From Streptomyces chumphonensis (lineage in GTDB: Bacteria; Actinomycetota; Actinomycetes; Streptomycetales; Streptomycetaceae): DNA of 64,000 bases. A model generated the notes under the pieces. That model made no database searches. It was given only the letters and a program-made list of their open reading frames with translations, and was not told where the DNA came from. Location of the stretch: the NCBI RefSeq assembly GCF_014779715.1, contig NZ_JACXYU010000019.1:1-64000 (forward strand). The letters run 5' to 3'. Below are positions 32,082-40,161 of this stretch, in pieces. Numbering within the stretch: the stretch's first letter is position 1; every line of letters starts with the position of its first letter. The position numbers were made by a program, and so were the translations under genes.

Positions 32082-32291
32082 TCACGCGCCGCTCTCCGCC
32101 ATGCGGCGGCGCAGGCTCAGCGGGCGCATGTCCGTCCACACCCGGCCGATGTGGTCCAGGCACTCCTGCCGGGTGCCGGTCGTGCCCTCGGCGTGCCAGC
32201 CGTCCGGGAGGGCCCGGTCCTGCCGCCACACCGAGTACTGCTCCTCGTCGTTCCGCACCACCCGGTAGCCGGGCTCGTCGCTCTGGCTCAT
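32082..32291 (-). CDS. mbtH: MbtH-like NRPS accessory protein
   Basis: This 69-aa protein has the full MbtH signature: NDEEQYSVW near residue 14, then PDGWHAEGTTGTRQECLDHI and the WTDMRPLSLR ending. MbtH proteins bind the adenylation domains of nonribosomal peptide synthetases and are often needed for their solubility and activity. This one would serve the five adenylation domains encoded to its right. It is transcribed divergently from the NRPS operon rather than within it, sharing a 172-bp control region with LanB-like gene 1. ATG 32291 follows GGGAGGA. Confidence 0.95.
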   Translation of the reverse strand: MSQSDEPGYRVVRNDEEQYSVWRQDRALPDGWHAEGTTGTRQECLDHIGRVWTDMRPLSLRRRMAESGA

Positions 32292-32463
32292 CGCTGCGTC
32301 CTCCCGCGTTCGATCGGTCGTCGGGGCACAGCGTGCCCCGGTCGGCGGAGCGGACATAGGGACAAACGCGCAGAAGGAACGGTGCCGGGCGCTGCCCGTC
32401 CTTCCCTGGTGGCGCGGGCGCGGCGGCGGCAGGGTTCCGGGCAACCCCTGGAAGGAGTTCGCC

Positions 32464-34797
32464 ATGACGGACGTCCCGGACCACGTGCACCTGCCCACCG
32501 GCGGCTGGCGGCTGTGGGAGCACTTCGCGCTGCGCGGCCCCGGCTTCCCCGCCGAGGGGGTCCTGCGCACCGCACCGCCCGGGCTGGCGCCGGCGGCGGA
32601 CAAGTTCGCGCCCGGCGACCGGCTGGACGGCCCGGAGTGGGAGCACTTCACCGAGGCGTTCGACGCCGGTGCCGTGCACACCGCGCGGTTCCTCCAGGAG
32701 GTCGCCGCCGACCCCCGCTTCCGGGCGGCGGTGGCCTGGCAGAACCCGGCGGTCCTGCGCACCGGCATCGCGCCGTTCCTGGCCTGGACGCCGACCGCCG
32801 ACAGCCGCAGCTCGATGCCCCGGCAGCGGGAGGAGCTCGTCGCCCACTACTGGCAGCGCTTCTGCGTCAAGAACGACACCATCGGCTTCTTCGGCCCCGT
32901 CGGCTGGGGCCGCTGGGACCTCGGCACGCGCGGTCTGGCCGTCGACCCCGGCGAGGGGTTCCTGGAGACGTCCGGGGTGTACTTCGCCAGCTGGGCGATC
33001 GACGCCCTCGCCACGACGCTCGCCGCCGACCCGGAACTGCTGGCGTGGATACCGCCCCGGCGGGTGTCGTTCGCGCGGCTGGGGGACGGCACGGTCCAGG
33101 TGCCGGGGCGGGCCCCGCAGCCGCTGCCGGACGCGGCGCACGCCGTGCTGGAGCTCTGCGACGGGACGCGGCCGGTCAGCGTCCTCGCCGCCGAACTCGG
33201 CCGCGAGGAGGCCGAGGTGGCCGAGACCGTGCGCTGGTTGCAGGGGAAGCGGTGGGTGCACTGGCGGCTGGACGTGCCCAGCAGCACGTACCCCGAGCGC
33301 GCGCTGCGGGAGATCCTGGAGCGCGTCGGTGACGCGCGGGTGCGGGAGGCGGCACTGGAGCGGCTGGACGTGCTGGAGCGCGGCCGGGACGCCGTGCGGG
33401 CCGCCGGGGTGGACGCCGAGGCGCTGACGTCGGCGATCAGCGCCCTGGAGGCGGACTTCGCCGCGCTGACGGCCACCGACGGCCAGCGGGCCAAGGGGGC
33501 GCGGACCGCGCCCTGCCGGGGCCTGGTCTACTCCGACAGCCGCCGGGCCGCGACGGCCACGCTCGGCACGGCGCTGCTGGGCGAACTCACGCCGCTCGGG
33601 CTGTGCCTGACCTCGGCGCGCTGGCTGACCAACCGCTTCGCGGAGCTGGCGACCGCCCGGCTGCGGGCGCTGTACGAGCGGCTCGCGGCGCGCGGGCCGG
33701 TGGACCTGGCGACGCTGTGGCTGTCCGGCCTGCCCTCGCCGTACCCGGGGGCGGACCAGGACCTCGACGCCGTCCAGGCCGAGCTGCGGGCGAAGTGGGC
33801 GCGCGTGCTGGAGCTGCCGGAGGGCGTGCGCCGGGTGCGGCGGTCCACGGCGGACCTCGCGGACCGGGTGCGGGAGGAGTTCGAGGAGCCCGGCGCGGGC
33901 TGGTCGCTGGCCCGCTACGTCAGCCCGGACCTGCTGGTGCTGGCCGAGGGCCCGGAGGCGGTCGAGCGGGGCGAGTTCGACCTGGTGCTGGGCGAGATGC
34001 ACTGCGCGCTCAACACGATGGGCGCCTCCCTCTTCGTGCACCAGCACCCCGAGCCGGCGGCCCTCGTCGCGGAGACGAGCCGGGACTTCCCCGGCCCCCG
34101 GCTGCTGCCGATGCTGCCCAAGGAGCTGCCGCTGAAGTGGTCCTCGCGCAGCCGGCCCTCACTGGACCGGCCGGAGGACCACTACGTGGCGCTGGTCGAC
34201 GACACCGGCGACCCGCACCGTCCGCGCACGGTGCTCAGCGCGGACGTCGCGGTGGAGGACGACGCGGGCCGGCTCACCGCCGTCCTGCCGGACGGGAGCC
34301 GCTTCGACCTGCTCGACGTCTACGCCAACACCCTCACGCAGCGCGTCATGGACCGCTTCACGCTGCGCCCCGAGGGGGAGCACACGCCGCGCATCACGCT
34401 GGACCGGACGGTCGTCGCGCGGGAGACGTGGACGTTCCGGGCGGGCGGACTCGGCTTCGCCGACGAGAAGTCCGAGGCCCGGCGCTTCGTGCGGGCCCGG
34501 CACTGGCGGCAGGAACACGAACTGCCGCGGTTCGTGTTCGTCGTCTCCCCGACCGAACCCCGGCCGTTCTACGTGGACTTCGACAGCCCGGTGTACCTGA
34601 ACATCCTCGCCAAGGCGGTGCGCAGGCTGGCCCGCAAGGACCCGGAGGCCCGGCTGAAGGTCAGCGAGATGCTGCCCACGCCGGAGCAGGCGTGGCTGCC
34701 GGACGACCAGGGCCGCACGTACACCTCCGAGCTGCGCTTCGTCGCCGTCGACCAGACGGTCGTGGACCGGGCGGACGCCGCCGACGGGGGTGCGTGA
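32464..34797 (+). CDS. LanB-like protein 1 (short lantibiotic-dehydratase / PEARL type)
   Basis: This 777-aa protein resembles the N-terminal domain of class I lanthipeptide dehydratases (Lant_dehydr_N). Recognisable stretches are YWQRFCVKNDTIGFFGP near residue 130, equivalent to the (T)PFGLFAG region; LGEMHCALNTMGASLFVHQH near residue 515; PRITLDRTVVARETW; and LPRFVFVVSPTEPRPFYVDF near residue 685. Full LanBs are about 1000 aa with a separate elimination domain; that part seems absent. In this size class, known members (PEARLs) add amino acids from aminoacyl-tRNA to a peptide C-terminus. It is the first gene of the operon and overlaps the A-domain gene (TGATG). No LanA or LanC is nearby. Confidence 0.78.
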   Translation: MTDVPDHVHLPTGGWRLWEHFALRGPGFPAEGVLRTAPPGLAPAADKFAPGDRLDGPEWEHFTEAFDAGAVHTARFLQEVAADPRFRAAVAWQNPAVLRTGIAPFLAWTPTADSRSSMPRQREELVAHYWQRFCVKNDTIGFFGPVGWGRWDLGTRGLAVDPGEGFLETSGVYFASWAIDALATTLAADPELLAWIPPRRVSFARLGDGTVQVPGRAPQPLPDAAHAVLELCDGTRPVSVLAAELGREEAEVAETVRWLQGKRWVHWRLDVPSSTYPERALREILERVGDARVREAALERLDVLERGRDAVRAAGVDAEALTSAISALEADFAALTATDGQRAKGARTAPCRGLVYSDSRRAATATLGTALLGELTPLGLCLTSARWLTNRFAELATARLRALYERLAARGPVDLATLWLSGLPSPYPGADQDLDAVQAELRAKWARVLELPEGVRRVRRSTADLADRVREEFEEPGAGWSLARYVSPDLLVLAEGPEAVERGEFDLVLGEMHCALNTMGASLFVHQHPEPAALVAETSRDFPGPRLLPMLPKELPLKWSSRSRPSLDRPEDHYVALVDDTGDPHRPRTVLSADVAVEDDAGRLTAVLPDGSRFDLLDVYANTLTQRVMDRFTLRPEGEHTPRITLDRTVVARETWTFRAGGLGFADEKSEARRFVRARHWRQEHELPRFVFVVSPTEPRPFYVDFDSPVYLNILAKAVRRLARKDPEARLKVSEMLPTPEQAWLPDDQGRTYTSELRFVAVDQTVVDRADAADGGA
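32806..32919 (+). repeat. 114-bp segment identical in both LanB-like genes, copy 1
   Basis: This stretch, which encodes the YWQRFCVKNDTIGFFGP region, is identical base for base to 37934-38047 in LanB-like gene 2, although the two proteins differ widely elsewhere. Identity including third codon positions points to recent gene conversion or strong local constraint. Confidence 0.9.
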
Positions 34798-36338
34798 TGG
34801 GCACGTTCGTCGACGACATCCTGGGCCACGCGGCCCGCACGCCGGACCGGACGGCCGTCACCACCCCGGACGGGGACGTGACCTACGCCGAACTCGCGAC
34901 GCGGATCGAACGGCTGGCCGCCGTGCTGCGGACCCGGGGCGCGGGACCGGAGCGGGTGTGCGCCGTGGCGGTGCCGCGCGGCGTGGACGCCGTCGTGGCC
35001 CCGGCGGCGGTGCTCCGGGCGGGCGCGGCGTTCCTCGGCCTCGACGTGGAGCAGCCGCCCGCGCGGCTGGCCGAGCTGGCGGCGAGCGGCGGGGCGGAAC
35101 TGGTGGTGACGACGGCGGAGTCGGCCGCACGCGGCGGCCTGCCCGGTGCGGACGTGCCCGGCGGACCGGTGCTCGTGGACGCCCCCGCCACCGACGGCCC
35201 GACGCCCGCACCGGAGCCGGAGTCGGTGGACGGCCGGGCGCTGGCCTACGTCAGCCACACCTCCGGCTCCACGGGCGCGCCGAGCCCCGTCCTCATCGAG
35301 CGGCGGTCGGCCGACTCCTACCTGCGCCGGCTCGTCCGTGACCAGGGTCTCGGCCCGCACACCGTGGCGCTCCAGACCGCGCCGCAGGGCTACGACGCGG
35401 CCGTCCGGGACACGTTCGCGCCGCTGCTGGCGGGCGGGCGGCTCGTCCTGGTGCCCCGCGCGGAGCTGATGCGGCCGGACGCGTTCGGGGCGGCCGTGCG
35501 CCGCCACGGCGTGAACGCGCTGCTCAGCGTGACGCCGTCGTTCCTGGCCTTCCTCGCCGGGCAGCCGGACGCGCGGGACCTGCTGGCCGGGGTGCGGCTG
35601 GTGGTCTCCAGCGGGGAGTCGCTGCGGCCGTTCCTCGCGGCGGGCGGCCGGGAGCTGGTTGAGGGCCGGCTGGTCAACCAGTACGGGCCCACCGAGTGCA
35701 CCATGACCTCCACCCGCCACGTCGTGCCGGGCGGAACCGGGCAGCGCGAGCGGTCGGAGGGCACGGGTGGCCCGGCCGACGTGGTGGGCACGCCGATCGA
35801 CGGGGTCGTGGTGCGGCTGCTGGACGCCGACCTCGCCCCCGTGCCGGACGGCGCCGTGGGCGAGGTGTTCATCGGCGGGATCGGGGTCGCGCGCGGCTAC
35901 CGGGGGCTGCCCGCCCGCACCGCCGACCGGTTCGTGCCCGACCCGCTGGGCCCGCCCGGCGCGCGGCTGTACCGCACGGGCGACCTGGCGCAGGCAGGGC
36001 CGGAGGGGCTGGAGTACCTGGGCCGCACCGACCGGCAGATCAAGCTGCGCGGCCACCGTGTGGACCCGGCCGAGGTCGAGGGCGCGCTGCTGGGCCACCG
36101 GGGCGTCACCGGCGCCGTCGTCACGGCGGAGCGCGACGAGCGCGGGCGGCTCTTCCTCGTCGCCCACGTGACGGGTGACCTGTCCGGCACGACGGACGGC
36201 GCGCTCCGCACCCACCTGGCGACCACGCTGCCCCCGCACCTGATGCCGCGCCGCTTCGAGCGGCTGGCCGCGCTGCCCACGACCCGCAGCGGCAAGGCGG
36301 ACCGCCGCGCCCTGGCCGGAAGCGGGGGACGGTCATGA
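34797..36338 (+). CDS. Stand-alone NRPS adenylation enzyme
   Basis: This 513-aa amino-acid-activating enzyme has no fused carrier domain. Core motifs are visible: A3-like HTSGSTGAPSP (with Ser in place of the usual Lys), A5 NQYGPTE, A7 YRTGDLA, A8 GRTDRQIKLRGHRVDPAEVE and A10 TRSGKADRRAL with the catalytic Lys. The binding-pocket residues I read are D-A-R-S-V-S-Q-M-T-K, which match no code I know. It presumably loads the free carrier protein two genes downstream. It overlaps the LanB-like gene by one base and the PLP-enzyme gene by four. It may need MbtH. Confidence 0.88.
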   Translation: MGTFVDDILGHAARTPDRTAVTTPDGDVTYAELATRIERLAAVLRTRGAGPERVCAVAVPRGVDAVVAPAAVLRAGAAFLGLDVEQPPARLAELAASGGAELVVTTAESAARGGLPGADVPGGPVLVDAPATDGPTPAPEPESVDGRALAYVSHTSGSTGAPSPVLIERRSADSYLRRLVRDQGLGPHTVALQTAPQGYDAAVRDTFAPLLAGGRLVLVPRAELMRPDAFGAAVRRHGVNALLSVTPSFLAFLAGQPDARDLLAGVRLVVSSGESLRPFLAAGGRELVEGRLVNQYGPTECTMTSTRHVVPGGTGQRERSEGTGGPADVVGTPIDGVVVRLLDADLAPVPDGAVGEVFIGGIGVARGYRGLPARTADRFVPDPLGPPGARLYRTGDLAQAGPEGLEYLGRTDRQIKLRGHRVDPAEVEGALLGHRGVTGAVVTAERDERGRLFLVAHVTGDLSGTTDGALRTHLATTLPPHLMPRRFERLAALPTTRSGKADRRALAGSGGRS

Positions 36339-37303
36339 CCACCACCCTCGTCTCCCCGGGCCCGGCCGCCGTAGAGGAGGCCGCGGGGCGCATCGCCGGA
36401 CGGGTCCTGCGGACGCCGCTGCTGGCGGGGCTGCCCGTGCCGGGCAAGCGGCGCTCTGGCTGGCGGCTGCGGCTGAAGGCCGAACACCTCCAGTACGGCG
36501 GCTCGTTCAAGCTGCGCGGCGCCGCGAACGCGGTGCTGGCGCTCGGGGCCCGGCGGATCGTCACCGGCTCCTCGGGCAACCACGGCATCGCGCTGGCCCG
36601 GCTCGCGGCGCCGCTGGGCGTCGAGGTCACCGTCGTGCTGGCCGCCGGGGCCGACCCGGCCAAGGCGGCGCTGATCCGGGCGCTGGGCGGCCGGACGGTA
36701 CAGGTGCCGGGCGGCGTGGCCGAACGCGAGACGCGGGCCCGGGAGCTGGCCGAGCTGACGGACGCCCGCCTGGTGCCGTCCTCGGACCACGAACTCGTCG
36801 TCGCGGGCCAGGGCACCGTCGCCCGGGAGATCCTGGAGGACGCGCCGGAGACCACCACGCTCTGCGTGCCGGTCGGCGGCGGCGGACTGCTGGCGGGCAC
36901 CTGCCTGGCCGCCCGCGACCACGCGGTGCGGATCGTCGGCGTCGAGCCGGCGGCCACGCCCCGCTACGGCCGTTCCCTGGCGGCCGGGCGACCCGTCCGG
37001 CTGGCGCCCAGCGACACCGTCGCCGACGGGCTGCGCGCCCAGGAGCCGGGCGCGGTGACCTACCCCCTCGTCCGCGACCGGGTCGACGACCTGGTCGCGG
37101 TGACCGACAGCGCCATCCTCGCCGCCCTCCGGCTGCTGCGCGGCCACGGCGTCGAGGCCGAACCGAGCGGCGCCGTCGCGCTGGCCGGGGCGCTGCGCCT
37201 CGGCCGCGACGGCGGCCGCGTCGTCGCCGTCGTCTCCGGCGGCAACACCGCCACGGCCCTGCGGGCCGCCACCACCTATCCCCACCGGGAGGACCTGCCA
37301 TGA
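36335..37303 (+). CDS. PLP-dependent Ser/Thr dehydratase-like enzyme (fold type II)
   Basis: This 322-aa enzyme of the tryptophan-synthase-beta fold carries the threonine/serine dehydratase and serine racemase signature. The PLP lysine K59 lies in YGGSFKLRGA, SSGNHGIALA is the substrate loop, and the glycine-rich phosphate loop is GGGGLLAG near residue 182. It lacks the regulatory ACT domain of biosynthetic IlvA. In this operon it may dehydrate, racemise or beta-substitute a Ser/Thr-derived building block, free or after activation. It overlaps both neighbours by 4 bp, so it belongs to the A-enzyme/carrier unit. A Dap-forming or cysteine-synthase-like role is an alternative. Confidence 0.85.
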   Translation: MTTTLVSPGPAAVEEAAGRIAGRVLRTPLLAGLPVPGKRRSGWRLRLKAEHLQYGGSFKLRGAANAVLALGARRIVTGSSGNHGIALARLAAPLGVEVTVVLAAGADPAKAALIRALGGRTVQVPGGVAERETRARELAELTDARLVPSSDHELVVAGQGTVAREILEDAPETTTLCVPVGGGGLLAGTCLAARDHAVRIVGVEPAATPRYGRSLAAGRPVRLAPSDTVADGLRAQEPGAVTYPLVRDRVDDLVAVTDSAILAALRLLRGHGVEAEPSGAVALAGALRLGRDGGRVVAVVSGGNTATALRAATTYPHREDLP

Positions 37304-37590
37304 CCACGACCACCCACGCGAGCCCCGCCACCGCCGACGCGGCCGGGCGTCCCACCGGCGCGGCGCTCACCGCCCTGGTCACCGACGCCTACCGCGAGGC
37401 GCTGGGCTCGCCCGAGATCGACCAGGACAGCGACTTCTACGCGTGGGGCGGCGACTCGCTGACCGCCTTCCGCGTCACCGCGACGCTCCAGGACGCCCTC
37501 GGCGTGGAGGTCGCCGTGGCCCTCGTCTTCGCCTACCCGACGCCCGCCGACCTCGCCGACGTCGTCGACGCCGACCTGGCCCAGGTGTGA
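37300..37590 (+). CDS. Free-standing peptidyl/aminoacyl carrier protein
   Basis: This 96-aa carrier domain has the phosphopantetheine site S53 in YAWGGDSLTAFRV, a four-helix carrier length and an N-terminal Thr/Ala-rich tail of about 20 residues. The GGDS form is typical of NRPS carriers. It is probably loaded by the stand-alone adenylation enzyme two genes upstream. It could supply the first residue to the N-terminal condensation domain of the first NRPS, or act as scaffold for the LanB-like enzymes on both sides. Overlap with the PLP-enzyme gene and 10 bp to LanB-like gene 2 support one operon. Confidence 0.92.
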   Translation: MTTTTHASPATADAAGRPTGAALTALVTDAYREALGSPEIDQDSDFYAWGGDSLTAFRVTATLQDALGVEVAVALVFAYPTPADLADVVDADLAQV

Positions 37591-37600
37591 GGGGCACGCC

Positions 37601-39949
37601 ATGACCGAGACGTACGTGCCCGGGGGCGGGCGCTGGCGGCTGTGGGAGCAGTTCGCGCTGCGCGGCCCGGGCTTCCCCGCCGACGGCGTGCTGCGGCTGG
37701 CCCCGGACGGACTGGCCGCCGCCGCCGACAAGTTCGGCCCGCGCGACGAGCTGTCCGGCCAGAGCTGGACGGACTTCGCCGCCCTGTTCGCCGACGCCGC
37801 CGTCGAGACGGCCCACACCCTCCAGGACATCGCCCGCACCCCCGCCTTCCGGGAGGCGGTGGCCTGGCAGAACCGACCGGTGCTGACCTCCGGCGTCGCG
37901 CCGTTCCTCGCCTGGAGGCCGGGGGTCGACCGGCGCAGCTCGATGCCCCGGCAGCGGGAGGAGCTCGTCGCCCACTACTGGCAGCGCTTCTGCGTCAAGA
38001 ACGACACCATCGGCTTCTTCGGCCCCGTCGGCTGGGGCCGCTGGGACTCGGGCACCGCCGGGCTCGCCGTCGAGCCGGGCGCGGGGCTGGTGGCCGCGAC
38101 GGAGGTGTACTTCGCCAGCTGGGCGATCGACGCCCTCGCCGAGTCGCTCGCCGCCGACCCGGAGCTGTGGCCCTGGGTGGCGCCGCGCCGGGTGCCGTTC
38201 GTGCGGGTGTCCGGCACGGAGGTCACCGTGCCGGGCCGCCCGGCGCGCCCCGGCACGGCCGAGGACGCCGCCGTGCTGGCGCTGTGCGACGGGCTGCGGC
38301 CGGTGGCGGAGATCGGACGGCACCTGCCGGGCGTCGACGTGCCCGCCGTGCTGGACGACCTGGTCCGGCGGCGCCTGGTGGTGCGGAGGCTGGAGGTGCC
38401 CGCCGGAGCCCGGCCGGAACGCGCCCTGCGGGCCTGGCTGGAAGGCGTCGGCGCGCCGGGGCCCCGGCAGCGTGGGCTCGCCGCGCTGGACGCCCTGGAG
38501 CGCGGCCGGGACCGGGTCCGCGCGGCGGAGGGGCCGGACGCGCTGGTGGCGGCGCTCACGGAGCTGGAGGAACGCTTCGTGGCGCTGACCGAGACGGCGG
38601 CGCACCGGGAGAAGTCGGCGGGGACGGCGCCGTGCCGGGCCCTGGTCTACTCCGACTGCCGCCGGGCCGCGACGGCCACGGCGGGCCGGGCCGTGCGGGC
38701 GGCGCTCGCGCCGCTGGACCCGCTGCTCACCAGCGCCGCCTGGCTCACCTCCGAGCTGGCCTCCGGGGTGCTGGAGCGGGCGCGCGAGGTGTACGCGCGG
38801 CTGGCCGCCGAGGGGCCGGTGGACCTGGCGGCCTTCTGGTTCGCCTGCATGCCGGTCCTGCACGGGGCCGCGCGGGAGCGGGCGGAGGAGCTGGGACGGG
38901 AGTTCCGCAGCCGGTGGGAGGCGATCCTGGCTCCGCCGCCGGACGCCCGCCGGGTGCGGCTGTCCCTCGCGGACGTCGCCGGGCCGGCGGCGGAGGCGTT
39001 CGGCGGCGCCCGGGGCCCCGGCTGGAGCGCGGCGCGCTACCTCAGCCCGGACGTCATGGTCGCGGCGGAGGGCCCCGACGCCGTGGCGCGGGACGACTTC
39101 ACCCTCGTGCTGGGCGAGTTGCACCTCGCGGCGAACACCCTGGGCGCCTCCCTCTTCGTCCACCAGCACCAGCGCCCCGAGGAGTTGCTGGACCTCACCG
39201 GGCGCGACCACCCCGGGCCCCGGCTGCTGCCCCTGCTGCCCAAGGAGCACCGCTCCCGGCTCTCGGCACGCATCCGGAACGCCCTCGTCCGCCCCGAGGA
39301 CTACTACGTGGCGCTGGTGGACTTCACCGCCGACCCGGCCCGCCCGCGGACCGTGCTCAGCGCGGACGTGGCCGTCACCGAGGCGGAGGACGGCTCGCTG
39401 GTGACCGTCCTGCCCGACGGGGCGCGGTTCCCGGTCGTCGAGGTGTTCGCGCACGTCCTGACGACCCTGGCCATGGACCTGTTCCGGCTGCTGCCCGAGG
39501 AGGCCGAGCACTCCCCGCGCGTCACCGTCGACCGGCTCGTCGTGGCCCGCGAGACGTGGCGGCCGGCCGTCGCGGAGCTGGACTTCGCCGACGAGAAGGA
39601 CGAGGCGCGCCGCTTCGTGCGGGCCCGGCGGTGGCGGGCCGAACGGGACCTGCCGCGGCACGTGTTCGTCGTGCTGCCCACCGAGACGCGGCCGTTCTAC
39701 GTCGACTTCGACAGCCCGGTCTACGTCACCATCCTGGCCAAGGCGCTGCGCCGGGCCGCCCGGAAGGACCCGGCGGCTCGGGCCGTCGTCACCGAGATGC
39801 TGCCGACGCCGGAGCAGAGCTGGCTCACCGACGACCGGGGGCGGGCGTACACCTCCGAGCTGCGCTTCGTCGCCGTGGACGAGCACGGGCGGGGCGCGGC
39901 GGACGCGGCGGCCCCGGCGGGCGGGGAGGGGGCGGACGGCACGCCCTGA
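37601..39949 (+). CDS. LanB-like protein 2 (short lantibiotic-dehydratase / PEARL type)
   Basis: This 782-aa paralogue of LanB-like protein 1 has the same landmarks in the same order: RLWEQFALRGPGFPADGVL at the N-terminus, YWQRFCVKNDTIGFFGP near residue 125, LGELHLAANTLGASLFVHQH near residue 510, PRVTVDRLVVARETW, and LPRHVFVVLPTETRPFYVDF near residue 690. As in its partner, the LanB elimination domain appears absent. Two members in one operon suggest two successive or heterodimeric steps. GAGGGG precedes the ATG. It is the last gene before a strong hairpin, which separates it from the NRPS genes. Confidence 0.78.
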   Translation: MTETYVPGGGRWRLWEQFALRGPGFPADGVLRLAPDGLAAAADKFGPRDELSGQSWTDFAALFADAAVETAHTLQDIARTPAFREAVAWQNRPVLTSGVAPFLAWRPGVDRRSSMPRQREELVAHYWQRFCVKNDTIGFFGPVGWGRWDSGTAGLAVEPGAGLVAATEVYFASWAIDALAESLAADPELWPWVAPRRVPFVRVSGTEVTVPGRPARPGTAEDAAVLALCDGLRPVAEIGRHLPGVDVPAVLDDLVRRRLVVRRLEVPAGARPERALRAWLEGVGAPGPRQRGLAALDALERGRDRVRAAEGPDALVAALTELEERFVALTETAAHREKSAGTAPCRALVYSDCRRAATATAGRAVRAALAPLDPLLTSAAWLTSELASGVLERAREVYARLAAEGPVDLAAFWFACMPVLHGAARERAEELGREFRSRWEAILAPPPDARRVRLSLADVAGPAAEAFGGARGPGWSAARYLSPDVMVAAEGPDAVARDDFTLVLGELHLAANTLGASLFVHQHQRPEELLDLTGRDHPGPRLLPLLPKEHRSRLSARIRNALVRPEDYYVALVDFTADPARPRTVLSADVAVTEAEDGSLVTVLPDGARFPVVEVFAHVLTTLAMDLFRLLPEEAEHSPRVTVDRLVVARETWRPAVAELDFADEKDEARRFVRARRWRAERDLPRHVFVVLPTETRPFYVDFDSPVYVTILAKALRRAARKDPAARAVVTEMLPTPEQSWLTDDRGRAYTSELRFVAVDEHGRGAADAAAPAGGEGADGTP
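37934..38047 (+). repeat. 114-bp segment identical in both LanB-like genes, copy 2
   Basis: Identical to 32806-32919 and in the same reading frame and relative position in the paralogous gene. Sequence either side diverges immediately. Confidence 0.9.
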
Positions 39950-39999
39950 GACCCGCGCGCACCACGCGCACCACGCGCCCGCACACCACCGCGACGCGA

Positions 40000-40041
40000 G
40001 ACGGCGGCCCTCCGGTCCACCCGGCCGGACGGGCCGCCGTC
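40000..40041 (+). terminator. Strong hairpin between LanB-like gene 2 and the NRPS genes
   Basis: GACGGCGGCCC (40000-40010) pairs perfectly with GGGCCGCCGTC (40031-40041). An inner five-pair stem (TCCGG with CCGGA) is separated by a one-base bulge and closed by a 9-nt loop. It lies 50 bp after the stop of LanB-like gene 2 and 120 bp before the NRPS start, so it may end or attenuate the upstream operon. Confidence 0.75.
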
Positions 40042-40161
40042 GCGTGCGCCGCGCCCGCCCGCAGGCCGCCCGCCGGACTGCGTGTGCGGCTGCGTCTTCT
40101 TCCCTACTGACGAACCGCCGCCGCCAGCAGGGTTGAGGAAAACACGGCTTGGAGGCCCACA

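Noticed and set aside
32464..39949. Reading the LanB-like genes as an ordinary class I lanthipeptide cluster
   Set aside because: There is no precursor, LanC cyclase or protease near them, both proteins are too short for the elimination domain, and they are coupled to NRPS-type genes by overlapping codons.
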